Assembly: GCA_001873675.1 (NCBI GenBank)
Contig: MNZP01000140.1
Coordinates: forward strand, 1 to 11,297
Direction of reading: 5' to 3'
DNA length: 11,297 nucleotides
Source: Syntrophaceae bacterium CG2_30_49_12
Lineage (GTDB): Bacteria > Desulfobacterota > Syntrophia > Syntrophales > CG2-30-49-12
Both the position numbers and the translations under genes were made by a program. This document shows, piece after piece, positions 1 through 6,857 of the stretch; positions within the stretch are counted from its first letter, which is position 1; every line of letters begins with the position of its first letter. The notes under the pieces are model-generated. The model saw only the letters and a program-made list of their open reading frames with translations, had not been told where the DNA came from and made no database searches.

Positions 1-113
1 GCTTTCTTTGGCTAACTTTGTTGGCTTCGTCGTCGGCGTCCTCGACGTATTAGTAATACGCCTGCGGCGACTCCTCCTTGCCGCCGCGTTATCCTTTGAA
101 AGCTAAATGGTAT
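1..113. repeat. Foldback (MITE/REP-like) element, copy 1, left end cut by window edge
   Basis: This stretch matches 11104-11216 at 111 of 113 positions without gaps (differences at 68 and 104). The complete copy shows the element to be a ~123-bp imperfect palindrome with 16-bp perfect terminal inverted repeats, so the first ten bases of this copy lie outside the window. Its centre is the palindrome CGTATTA-G-TAATACG at about 47-61. The right terminal repeat carries one change (T at 104). No transposase is encoded, so any mobility would have to be supplied in trans. It lies just upstream of the ABC-2 permease gene and separates it from whatever precedes it. Confidence 0.85.
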
Positions 114-123
114 AAACGCCAAA

Positions 124-147
124 GGAGGGCCACGCTCCGTCGTGGCC
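124..147. repeat. GGCCACG hairpin repeat, copy 1
   Basis: A 24-bp sequence identical to 10269-10292. It contains a perfect 7-bp stem, GGCCACG (128-134) and CGTGGCC (141-147), around a 6-nt loop. It lies between the foldback element and the ribosome binding site of the permease gene, so a transcript from the left would carry this hairpin in the leader. There is no following T tract, so an intrinsic terminator is not indicated. Confidence 0.75.
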
Positions 148-167
148 GGGTTGTAAGGGGGGTAACA

Positions 168-1295
168 ATGAAACGTCTTTTCGGACTGATCAAAAAAGAG
201 TTTATCCATTTCTATCGTGACCCGGTAGCAATATCCCTTATTATCTACCATTTTACGGCATGTATTGTTTTATGCGCCTATTGCTGGGTTATAGATATAA
301 AGCACCTCCACACGATTATCTATGACATGAATCGGACAGAAACAAGCCGCGACTTAGTGGAAAAATTTCTCTCTACCGAATATTTTGATCTGGAGTCTTT
401 TGCCACCAGCATGGAAGAGGTTAAGGGGAGGCTGGACAGCGGCCGGGCCAGAGTTGCCCTGATCATTCCCCCGGAATTTACCCGTTATCTATCAGAGGGG
501 AGAGCCGCTGCGCTCCAGTTCATCGCCGATGGTTCTGATGCCAATCAGGCAGGACAGGGGATCGGCTTTGCCAAACGCATCATTGCCACCTATAATGAGA
601 AAATTATCAGGGAGAGGCTAAACAAGCGGGGATTGGTGGTTACCCACGTCCCCGGTATAGATGCCGGCATGAGAACACTTTTTAACCAGGAGATGGAGGG
701 GGTTTACTATGTGGTGATCTATCACATTGTTGTGGCCGGACTTATCGGGGGGCTTGTCCTTTCCTCGACCGCCCTTGTGAGGGAGAAAGAGAGGGGGACA
801 ATTGATCAGCTTATGGTTACCCCCACACGTTCCTGGGAGATCCTGGTCGCCAAAACAACAGCCCCTCTGATTATCGCCCTGCTCGCTACCGTCTTCTCCT
901 TTCTCATTGTCTGGTGGTTTAAGGTACCCTGCAGGGGGAACCCCCTTACCTTTTTCGCTTACATGGGGCTTTTTTTGTTCAGCATCACCGGTATTGGTAT
1001 CCTCGTCGGGACAATCTGCAGAAATATGCTTCAGGCGATTCTTTTGTCCTTTGTGATATGGTTTGTCGGGATCTTTCCGGCAGGCATTGTTACACCGGTA
1101 GAGAATATGCTGCCGTTTTTGCAAAAGATGGCCCAGGGCATACCGACAACCCACTTTATGATCGCCGCAAACGGTGTCTTCCAAAAGGGTCTTGGGTTTG
1201 CCGTTTTATGGCCCGAGGCGGTGAAGCTTGTTGCTATAGGCTCAGCCTTCATGATCATCGGCTGTTTTCTCGCCTGGAGACAGTTCAGGCAGTAA
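168..1295 (+). CDS. ABC-2 type transporter permease (YhhJ/DrrB-like)
   Basis: This 375-residue integral membrane protein is predicted to form the channel of an ABC export system. The layout is that of the ABC-2 permease family: a cytoplasmic N-terminus (KKEFIHFYRDP, residues 9-19), a first membrane segment at about 20-41, a periplasmic domain at about 42-180, and then five hydrophobic segments at about 181-203, 228-250, 262-283, 287-307 and 351-370. The cytoplasmic signature REKERGTIDQLMVTP (205-219), the family's ERGT-x-x-QL motif, precedes the third segment. The ATG at 168 is chosen because it follows a strong AAGGGGGG ribosome binding site and begins the conserved N-terminus; the frame is open further upstream but only through repeat sequence. 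No ATPase gene is visible. It would have to be left of the window, on the far side of the foldback element, or elsewhere. The substrate cannot be told from sequence. The gene converges on pyrG with a 42-bp gap. Confidence 0.9.
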   Translation: MKRLFGLIKKEFIHFYRDPVAISLIIYHFTACIVLCAYCWVIDIKHLHTIIYDMNRTETSRDLVEKFLSTEYFDLESFATSMEEVKGRLDSGRARVALIIPPEFTRYLSEGRAAALQFIADGSDANQAGQGIGFAKRIIATYNEKIIRERLNKRGLVVTHVPGIDAGMRTLFNQEMEGVYYVVIYHIVVAGLIGGLVLSSTALVREKERGTIDQLMVTPTRSWEILVAKTTAPLIIALLATVFSFLIVWWFKVPCRGNPLTFFAYMGLFLFSITGIGILVGTICRNMLQAILLSFVIWFVGIFPAGIVTPVENMLPFLQKMAQGIPTTHFMIAANGVFQKGLGFAVLWPEAVKLVAIGSAFMIIGCFLAWRQFRQ

Positions 1296-1337
1296 ACAGG
1301 AAATTAAAGGTACTTGGCGTTAAGTTAGGAGAGTTTC

Positions 1338-2945
1338 TTAGACCTTCCGGGATTTATAGAGCAGCGACGAGCGGATGAAGCTGGTAAACAGGGGATGGGG
1401 TCGGGTTGGCCTTGATTTGAATTCAGGATGGAATTGACAGCCAAGGAACCAGGGATGATCTTTGATCTCCACGATTTCTGCCAGGCGCCCATCGGGAGAT
1501 GCCCCGGTGATGCGGAGCCCGTTCTTTACGAGGAGATCTTTGTAGTCGTTATTGAATTCATAACGGTGCCGGTGTCTCTCGCTTATTTGTTGTTCGCCGT
1601 AAGCATCGAAGGCAAAAGACACATTTTCGATAAGACATGGATAGGCCCCCAGTCTCATGGAGGCCCCTTTTTCTGTGACGTTTCTCTGTTCGGGGAGAAG
1701 ATCAATCACCGGATATAGTGTCTCCGGATCGAATTCAGAACTGTTGGCCTTTTCTAACCGGCAAACATGCCTTGCATACTCCACTACTGCCATCTGCATC
1801 CCCAGGCAGATGCCAAAAAACGGAATATGCTTCGCACGGGCGTATTGGATAGCAGAAATCATACCCTCCACCCCCCTGTATCCAAATCCCCCCGGCACAA
1901 GAATGCCATCGGCAACACCCAGACAATGCTCAACACCTTCCCTTTCGATCTTTTCGGCATCCACGAAGTGGAGAATTACCCGGGAATCGTTGGCAATACC
2001 ACCGTGGATCAGCGCCTCATTCAAGCTCTTGTAGGAATCCTTCAAGTTTACATACTTTCCCACAATGGCGATCCCGACCTCATGGGAAGGGTTATTAATC
2101 TTATGCGTCACCTCTTCCCAGGCATCGAGATGTGGCTGACCTGTCCAGATGTTTAAAAGGTCAACAATTTTTTCATCCACTCCTTCCTGTTGGAAAACGA
2201 GGGGCACCTCATAGATACAATCAACATCCTTGGCGGTGAAGACTGCCTCTACCTCGACGTTGCAGAAGAGGGCGATCTTGGTCTTAATTTCTTCGGAGAG
2301 AAAATCTTCCGTACGGCACAGCAGGATATCCGGCTGGATACCGATTTCACGTAGGGCTTTAACGCTGTGCTGCGTTGGTTTTGTCTTCACCTCACCGGCG
2401 GTTTTAATATAAGGAACCCACGTGAGGTGGATAAAGATGGCATTTTGTCTGCCCACCTCATTACGGAATTGTCTGATCGCCTCCAAAAAGGGCAGACTCT
2501 CGATATCGCCTACCGTTCCGCCGATTTCCACGATGGCGACATCAAATCCGTGGGCAGACTCTCTTATATAGCCCTTGATCTCATCGGTAATATGGGGGAT
2601 GACCTGTACCGTCTTTCCCAGGTATTCGCCCCGTCTCTCTTTTGAGATTACGGAAAAATAAACCTGTCCTGTAGTCAGGTTGTTACACTTTCCCATGCGG
2701 GTAGAGGTGAAGCGTTCGTAATGCCCCAGGTCAAGATCGGCTTCCGCGCCGTCATCGGTTACAAAGACCTCGCCATGTTGAAAGGGGTTCATTGTGCCCG
2801 GATCAACATTGATGTATGGATCCAGCTTTTGATTGGTTACCTTAAGACCACGGCATTCAAGAAGGGCGGCGATAGAGGCTGCCGCCAGTCCCTTGCCGAG
2901 AGAGGAAAGGACACCACCGGTCACAAAAATGAACTTTGTCTTCAT
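1338..2945 (-). CDS. pyrG: CTP synthase (glutamine-hydrolysing)
   Basis: This enzyme converts UTP to CTP using ATP and ammonia from glutamine, the last step of pyrimidine nucleotide synthesis. The protein has 535 residues, normal for the family. The N-terminal synthetase domain (about 1-270) shows VTGGVLSSLGKGL (8-20, nucleotide loop), NQKLDPYINVDPGTMNPFQHGEVFVTDDG (38-66) and VEIGGTVGDIES (139-150). The C-terminal class I glutaminase domain (about 288-530) has PGGFGYRG (351-358), the nucleophile Cys380 in GICLGMQ, and His506 and Glu508 in QFHPEF. All three catalytic residues are present. The ATG at 2945 is chosen because MKTKFIFVTGGV matches the usual N-terminus, but its upstream sequence has no clear ribosome binding site. 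A TTG at 2981, in frame and preceded by AAGGAA, would add 12 residues. It lies 64 bp downstream of radA on the same strand and is probably cotranscribed. CTP is also the substrate of KdsB, encoded further right. Confidence 0.98.
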   Translation of the reverse strand: MKTKFIFVTGGVLSSLGKGLAAASIAALLECRGLKVTNQKLDPYINVDPGTMNPFQHGEVFVTDDGAEADLDLGHYERFTSTRMGKCNNLTTGQVYFSVISKERRGEYLGKTVQVIPHITDEIKGYIRESAHGFDVAIVEIGGTVGDIESLPFLEAIRQFRNEVGRQNAIFIHLTWVPYIKTAGEVKTKPTQHSVKALREIGIQPDILLCRTEDFLSEEIKTKIALFCNVEVEAVFTAKDVDCIYEVPLVFQQEGVDEKIVDLLNIWTGQPHLDAWEEVTHKINNPSHEVGIAIVGKYVNLKDSYKSLNEALIHGGIANDSRVILHFVDAEKIEREGVEHCLGVADGILVPGGFGYRGVEGMISAIQYARAKHIPFFGICLGMQMAVVEYARHVCRLEKANSSEFDPETLYPVIDLLPEQRNVTEKGASMRLGAYPCLIENVSFAFDAYGEQQISERHRHRYEFNNDYKDLLVKNGLRITGASPDGRLAEIVEIKDHPWFLGCQFHPEFKSRPTRPHPLFTSFIRSSLLYKSRKV

Positions 2946-3009
2946 AAAAAGTAGATTACCATTATTCGTCGAGTTTTTCAAGTTCCTTACGTGAACGATC
3001 CACTAGTCA

Positions 3010-4380
3010 TTAAAAAAGACACTCCAGTAATTCTCTGAGCGTACCAATTCTGAAGAGTTTTATTTTTGTAGGCGGCACAATTTCACAGGAAAGAGTTCTG
3101 GGAAGGATGCAGCGTTTGAACCCCATCCGGGCCGCCTCCTTGATCCTGGTCTCCATCTGGGATATCCCCCTTACCTCGCCGGTGAGACCAACCTCACCAA
3201 AAACAACGGTTCCTGAATCAATAGGGCGGTCAAGAAAACCGGAAATTAGGGAAGATACGATCCCCAGGTCCACTGCCGGCTCATCAACCTTTACGCCACC
3301 AGCTACATTGATAAAGATGTCTTGATTGCCGAGGTGAAGGCCACAGATTCTATCTATCACGGCAACAAGCATAGACACCCGGTTGTGGTCAACACCGATG
3401 GCAGTCCGCCTCGGCATTCCTAAATTGGTGGGACTGACTAAAGACTGTATTTCTATGAGGATCGGTCTTGTCCCTTCCATGCTCGGTACGACTACTGAGC
3501 CGGCAGCCCCTTCCGGTCTTTCCGCCAGGAAAAACGCAGAGGGATTCGCTACTTGTTGCAAACCGTTTTCCCTCATCTCGAAGACACCGATTTCGTTGGT
3601 TGGTCCATACCGGTTCTTCATGGTCCTGATGATCCGGTAGGTATGTCCCCCATCCCCCTCGAAATAGAGGACTGTATCCACCATGTGTTCCAGGACCTTC
3701 GGGCCGGCAATAGAACCGTCTTTGGTTACATGACCGATGAGAAAGACGGGAATCCCTGTCTTTTTTGAGAGGAGAATGAGAGTTCCTGATGTCTCCCTCA
3801 CCTGCCCCACACTACCTGGCGCAGAAGAAAGGGCGGATGAATAAACCGTCTGGATGGAGTCAATCACCACGACGTGGGGTGATAATTCTTTGATCTGCTG
3901 GATGATGTTCGAAAGGGCGATCTCGACGAGAACGAGAAGATTCGTTGATGAGGCCCCGACCCGGCTTCCCCGAAGTTTAATCTGTTTTGCCGATTCCTCT
4001 CCGGAGACGTAGAGGACTTTCATGTCCCTCTCTGCCAAACACTGGAGGACCTGGAGGAGGAGAGTTGATTTACCGATCCCCGGATCACCGCCGACCAGGA
4101 TCGCCGAACCGCTCACGATCCCGCCGCCGAGGACCCTGTCCATTTCGGCAATCCCTGTCCCAACTCTCTCCTTTTCATCCGCTGTGATAGCGTCAATCGG
4201 CAGGGGGGAGCCTGCAAACTGAAACTCAGAAGAAATAGCAGGAGCGGTTCCCCTTATTTCCTCTTCCACAAACTGGTTCCACTCGCCGCACGAGGGGCAT
4301 TTACCCAGCCATTTTGGCGATTGGTGACCGCAGTTCTGGCAGAAAAATTGGGTTTTAACTTTTTTCAACCCATCTTTCAC
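3010..4380 (-). CDS. radA: DNA repair protein RadA (Sms)
   Basis: RadA is a hexameric RecA-like ATPase that promotes branch migration during homologous recombination and repair in the cytoplasm. All family domains are present in 456 residues: an N-terminal four-cysteine zinc finger (C14-x2-C17, C28-x2-C31); the ATPase core with Walker A GGDPGIGKST (97-106) and Walker B VVVIDSIQTV (170-179); the RadA-specific KNRFG motif, here KNRYG (255-259); and a C-terminal Lon-protease-like domain (about 280-456) with the conserved stretch KVDEPAVDLGI (364-374). The start is GTG at 4380, just upstream of the zinc finger. It overlaps the 3' end of the cobalamin-binding subunit gene by 26 bp, which suggests translational coupling. 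A TTG 12 bases further in is possible. pyrG follows after 64 bp. Confidence 0.97.
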   Translation of the reverse strand: MKDGLKKVKTQFFCQNCGHQSPKWLGKCPSCGEWNQFVEEEIRGTAPAISSEFQFAGSPLPIDAITADEKERVGTGIAEMDRVLGGGIVSGSAILVGGDPGIGKSTLLLQVLQCLAERDMKVLYVSGEESAKQIKLRGSRVGASSTNLLVLVEIALSNIIQQIKELSPHVVVIDSIQTVYSSALSSAPGSVGQVRETSGTLILLSKKTGIPVFLIGHVTKDGSIAGPKVLEHMVDTVLYFEGDGGHTYRIIRTMKNRYGPTNEIGVFEMRENGLQQVANPSAFFLAERPEGAAGSVVVPSMEGTRPILIEIQSLVSPTNLGMPRRTAIGVDHNRVSMLVAVIDRICGLHLGNQDIFINVAGGVKVDEPAVDLGIVSSLISGFLDRPIDSGTVVFGEVGLTGEVRGISQMETRIKEAARMGFKRCILPRTLSCEIVPPTKIKLFRIGTLRELLECLF

Positions 4381-4786
4381 TCTTTACCCTGTCCTCTATG
4401 TGCCGGATCATTTCCCCGACGGGGGTGCTCTGTCCAAAAAATCCGGTTATCCCTATTTCTCTCAACTTAGGCCGATCCTCTTCTATAATCCTTCCACCGG
4501 CGATGACACATATATCACCGCATCCTTTTTCCTTCAGCAATTCAACAACCCTGGGGAAAAACAACATATAAAGGTGATCGTTCAAGTAACTCAGGGCAAT
4601 GACATCGGCGTCTTCCTCAATGGCGGTATTGACGATGTGCTCCGGCGTATTGAACTTTCCCAGATACACTACCTCCATGCCGGCTTTTCTGAGTATATGG
4701 CTTAAATATACTATTCCCCTATCGTGGCAGTCTAATCCCGGCAGAGCTACCACGACCTTGATCTTCCTGTTTGCACTATCCTCCAT
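4355..4786 (-). CDS. Cobalamin-binding small subunit of an acyl-CoA mutase
   Basis: This free-standing B12-binding domain of 143 residues resembles the C-terminal domain of methylmalonyl-CoA mutase and is expected to hold adenosylcobalamin for the large subunit encoded upstream. The base-off/His-on motif DxHxxG is intact as LDCHDRG (Asp19, His21, Gly24). Other expected elements are Ser66 in IALSYL, FPRVVELLKEKG (77-88) and the phosphate-loop AGG (96-98). The usual lysine four residues before the motif aspartate (Lys604 in Propionibacterium MutB) is Leu15 here. The ATG at 4786 is chosen because AGGAG lies 7 nt upstream; an in-frame ATG at 4801 sits directly in front of that AGGAG and is less likely. 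The gene lies 228 bp downstream of the large subunit, behind a palindromic element, and overlaps radA by 26 bp. The cobalamin-binding role is well supported; the substrate is unknown. Confidence 0.93.
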   Translation of the reverse strand: MEDSANRKIKVVVALPGLDCHDRGIVYLSHILRKAGMEVVYLGKFNTPEHIVNTAIEEDADVIALSYLNDHLYMLFFPRVVELLKEKGCGDICVIAGGRIIEEDRPKLREIGITGFFGQSTPVGEMIRHIEDRVKSERWVEKS

Positions 4787-4808
4787 GAAATCACTCCTCA
4801 TTCAGTAG

Positions 4809-4829
4809 GGGCAGGATATAAAGCTGCCC
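4809..4829 (-). other. Small hairpin in the leader of the cobalamin-subunit gene
   Basis: GGGCAG (4809-4814) and CTGCCC (4824-4829) form a 6-bp stem with a 9-nt A/T-rich loop, about 20 nt upstream of the small-subunit start. It may affect translation or mRNA stability of the small subunit relative to the large one. It has no T tract and does not look like a terminator. Functional significance is uncertain. Confidence 0.35.
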
Positions 4830-4871
4830 TTGTAAATATATCTTATATGTACAGGCAGAGCGTGAACCGGT

Positions 4872-5016
4872 TTAACCCAAATTATGTGAATTTATGAAAA
4901 TTGTTGTAGCCGCTGGCTTTAGCCTGCGAATAAATTCACCCAATAAGTGAAATAAATATTGTCATAAATAGCGCAACCTTAAGGTTGCGGCTACAATTCA
5001 CGCATAATTTGGGTTT
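4872..5016. repeat. Nested palindromic repeat element between the mutase subunit genes
   Basis: The outer arms are inverted copies: TTAACCCAAATTATG at 4872 onward pairs with CATAATTTGGGTTTA at 5003 onward, continuing through GTGAATT/AATTCAC with a two-base offset. Inside, TTGTAGCCGC (4904-4913) pairs with GCGGCTACAA (4987-4996). Two further palindromes sit within: GC-T-GGCTTTAGCCTGC (4912-4927) and the perfect 16-bp GCAACCTTAAGGTTGC (4973-4988). The right edge touches the stop codon of the large-subunit gene (5015-5017). No reading frame of note is present. It could act as a transcription attenuator or mRNA stabiliser between the two subunits. Confidence 0.75.
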
Positions 5017-6694
5017 AAATCTGACCATGCAATACTTCATAAGGATCATAAGTTGCTCCATTTGCCACCCGGATCGTTCCCAATATCTCCCCCAGGGTTG
5101 CATTTGCCCTCAGAGAGGTCATTATCAGGGGGATCAGATTATGAGCTTCCCCCCTGGCCGCTTCCTCTCCCAGGGTCGTCAGCGCATCCTTTGCCTTCTT
5201 CTTGTCCCTCGTCTCACGGAGCCTTCTGATCTCGTTCTCCCTCTTCTCAGAGGTGGCCATCTGCTCTTCCAGGGGTCTGTCTCTCCCCACCATGATGGGT
5301 ACCTCTTCCTCTTTTGAGACGACAAACTCATTCCTGCCCACAATGATTCTCTTCTTTTCTTCTATTTCCTGCTGTTCTCTGATCAGCTCACGATCCAGCT
5401 CCGCGCCGATCCATCCCGATTCCGTAGCCTGAATGGCGCCTCCCATGTCGTTTATCTTGTTTATTACCTTGAACATCTCCTCTTCCATCTTATTTGTAAG
5501 CCATTCCACAAAATAGGACCCCGCAAGAGGGTCGGCGACGCTTGCCACTCTTGATTCGTAGGCAAGAATATTGTGAATGTTGAGAGAGGTCAAAGCTGAA
5601 TGCTCGGTAAGGATGTAATAACCCTCATCGTAGCCTGCCGGATCGAAAGATTGCAGGCCGCCCAGGACGCATGCCAGGGATTCGAGCGTGACTCTCGCCA
5701 CATTGTTCACAGGCTGTTGTACTGTTAAGGAGTTGCCTGAGGTATGAACAGATAGATAGAGCCTGCATGATTCCGGCTTCTGGGCGCCGTATTTTTCACT
5801 CATCGTCCTGGCCCAGACCCTCCTGGCAGCCCTGAACTTGCATATCTCCTCGAAAATATCCATATCGCACGCACATCCGAATACGTTTACCCGGGGGGCA
5901 AATTCATCAACCGCATACCCCCGCTTCAACATCCTCTGGATATATTCCTCCATGATAGCAATAGTAATGGCCATTTCCTGGATGGCATTAGCGCCCTTTT
6001 CATGCAGATCATAGGCATTGGGGGCGATAGGATGCCATCTCGGGGTGTTCTTTATAGAGTACTCGATCACATCGGTGGCCAGTTTTGCCGCCAGGCCCAG
6101 AGGTTTGGCATTGGTCTCGTACATGCTGTAAACGAGATGAATCGGCTCATTCAGGATGGAGCCACTGATCTTTTTCAGGTCATACCCCATATTCTGGGCA
6201 TAGGCGACAAAGGCCGCATACACGACGACGGCGGCCATCGAGGGATTGTTGAAAGAGACGCTTACATCTTCCAGGGATATCCCGTCAAACAGAGCATGCA
6301 TGTCCTTAAGGCAAACGATAGAAACCCCGCTGACGCCCGCATATCCCCGGGCCAACGGATGGTCGGGATCAATTCCCTGATGGGTGATGGTGTCACCAAA
6401 ACAGTACAGCCCTGAGGCGCCCTTTTCCAACAGGTACTTGTATCTCTTGTTGGTGTCCGCCGTCGAACCAAGGCCGGTAAATACCCTCCTCGTCCATAGT
6501 TTCCCCCGGTACATATTCTGCCATATCCCCCTTGTGAAGGGATATTCTCCGGGGTCGGCGACCTCCTTCCGGTAATCCATGCCCTCTAAATCAGCAGGAC
6601 GGTAGACCTCTTTTAAAGGTATCCCGGCTGAAGTTTCCGTGACAGGACAACCATCAAATCGCCTTGCCGATTTGACTTTTTCTTTACTGTTCAT
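5015..6694 (-). CDS. Divergent methylmalonyl-CoA mutase-family large subunit (substrate unknown)
   Basis: This is the catalytic TIM-barrel subunit (559 residues, the size of stand-alone mutase large subunits) of an adenosylcobalamin-dependent acyl-CoA mutase. Family signatures are clear: YPFTRGIWQNMYRG (51-64), DTNKRYKYLLEKG (80-92), DEFAPR (263-268), FEEICKFRAARRVWAR (281-296), SLTVQQPVNNVARVTLESLACVLGG (322-346), YDEGYYILTEHSA (355-367) and ADPLAGSYFVEWLT (387-400). By eye, however, many active-site positions differ from MutB: Tyr89 is Phe72, Gln197 is Leu181, His244 is Asp229, there is no Arg in the Arg207 segment (182-205), and the RxHxQ group reads YLSVH (313-317). It lacks its own B12 domain; the next gene downstream supplies one. 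AAAAGGAGGG lies 7 nt upstream of ATG 6694, under a strong promoter. Family membership is confident. Methylmalonyl-CoA as substrate is doubtful. Confidence 0.92.
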   Translation of the reverse strand: MNSKEKVKSARRFDGCPVTETSAGIPLKEVYRPADLEGMDYRKEVADPGEYPFTRGIWQNMYRGKLWTRRVFTGLGSTADTNKRYKYLLEKGASGLYCFGDTITHQGIDPDHPLARGYAGVSGVSIVCLKDMHALFDGISLEDVSVSFNNPSMAAVVVYAAFVAYAQNMGYDLKKISGSILNEPIHLVYSMYETNAKPLGLAAKLATDVIEYSIKNTPRWHPIAPNAYDLHEKGANAIQEMAITIAIMEEYIQRMLKRGYAVDEFAPRVNVFGCACDMDIFEEICKFRAARRVWARTMSEKYGAQKPESCRLYLSVHTSGNSLTVQQPVNNVARVTLESLACVLGGLQSFDPAGYDEGYYILTEHSALTSLNIHNILAYESRVASVADPLAGSYFVEWLTNKMEEEMFKVINKINDMGGAIQATESGWIGAELDRELIREQQEIEEKKRIIVGRNEFVVSKEEEVPIMVGRDRPLEEQMATSEKRENEIRRLRETRDKKKAKDALTTLGEEAARGEAHNLIPLIMTSLRANATLGEILGTIRVANGATYDPYEVLHGQI

Positions 6695-6715
6695 AGTCTG
6701 CCCTCCTTTTAAAAT

Positions 6716-6745
6716 ATCATACTTCCACTTTTATTTTCTTGTCAA
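6716..6745 (-). promoter_or_regulatory. Sigma-70-type promoter for the mutase series
   Basis: On the minus strand, TTGACA (6740-6745) is followed by an 18-nt spacer and TATGAT (6716-6721), close to the consensus in both boxes. It lies 22 bp upstream of the mutase start codon, so the leader would be short and end in the strong ribosome binding site at 6701-6710. There is no room for a cobalamin riboswitch between this promoter and the gene. Confidence 0.7.
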
Positions 6746-6793
6746 TTTCTTTCTCTGACCCTGTGCTGTAGAAGGGGGGCTCTACATTAAGGC

Positions 6794-6822
6794 TTGAAAT
6801 ATTTCAATAAAACCGGTACTAT
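6794..6822 (+). promoter_or_regulatory. Candidate promoter for the amidase gene
   Basis: TTGAAA (6794-6799), a 17-nt spacer and TACTAT (6817-6822) form a reasonable sigma-70 promoter on the plus strand. It lies 36 bp before the amidase start and back-to-back with the mutase promoter in the 163-bp divergent region. Confidence 0.5.
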
Positions 6823-6857
6823 TAGATTGACAAAAATCATTAAGGATTTCCTTGAGC

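Noticed and set aside
78..167. Longer N-terminus for the ABC permease (30 extra residues)
   Set aside because: The extension is encoded by the foldback element and hairpin repeat, is very Arg-rich, and the downstream ATG has a much better ribosome binding site and the family N-terminus.
12..251. Minus-strand open frame spanning foldback copy 1 and the start of the permease gene
   Set aside because: It is made of repeat sequence plus the antisense of the permease start, with no ribosome binding site or recognisable product.
618..1184. Long minus-strand open frame (188 codons) opposite the ABC permease gene
   Set aside because: It lies entirely within a well-supported membrane protein gene, is unusually rich in Gly, Asp, Lys and His, has no domain, and is the antisense shadow of hydrophobic codons.
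6695..6857. Possible cobalamin riboswitch upstream of the mutase
   Set aside because: The predicted promoter lies 22 bp from the start codon and the whole divergent region is only 163 bp with no B12-box-like sequence seen, so there is not enough room.
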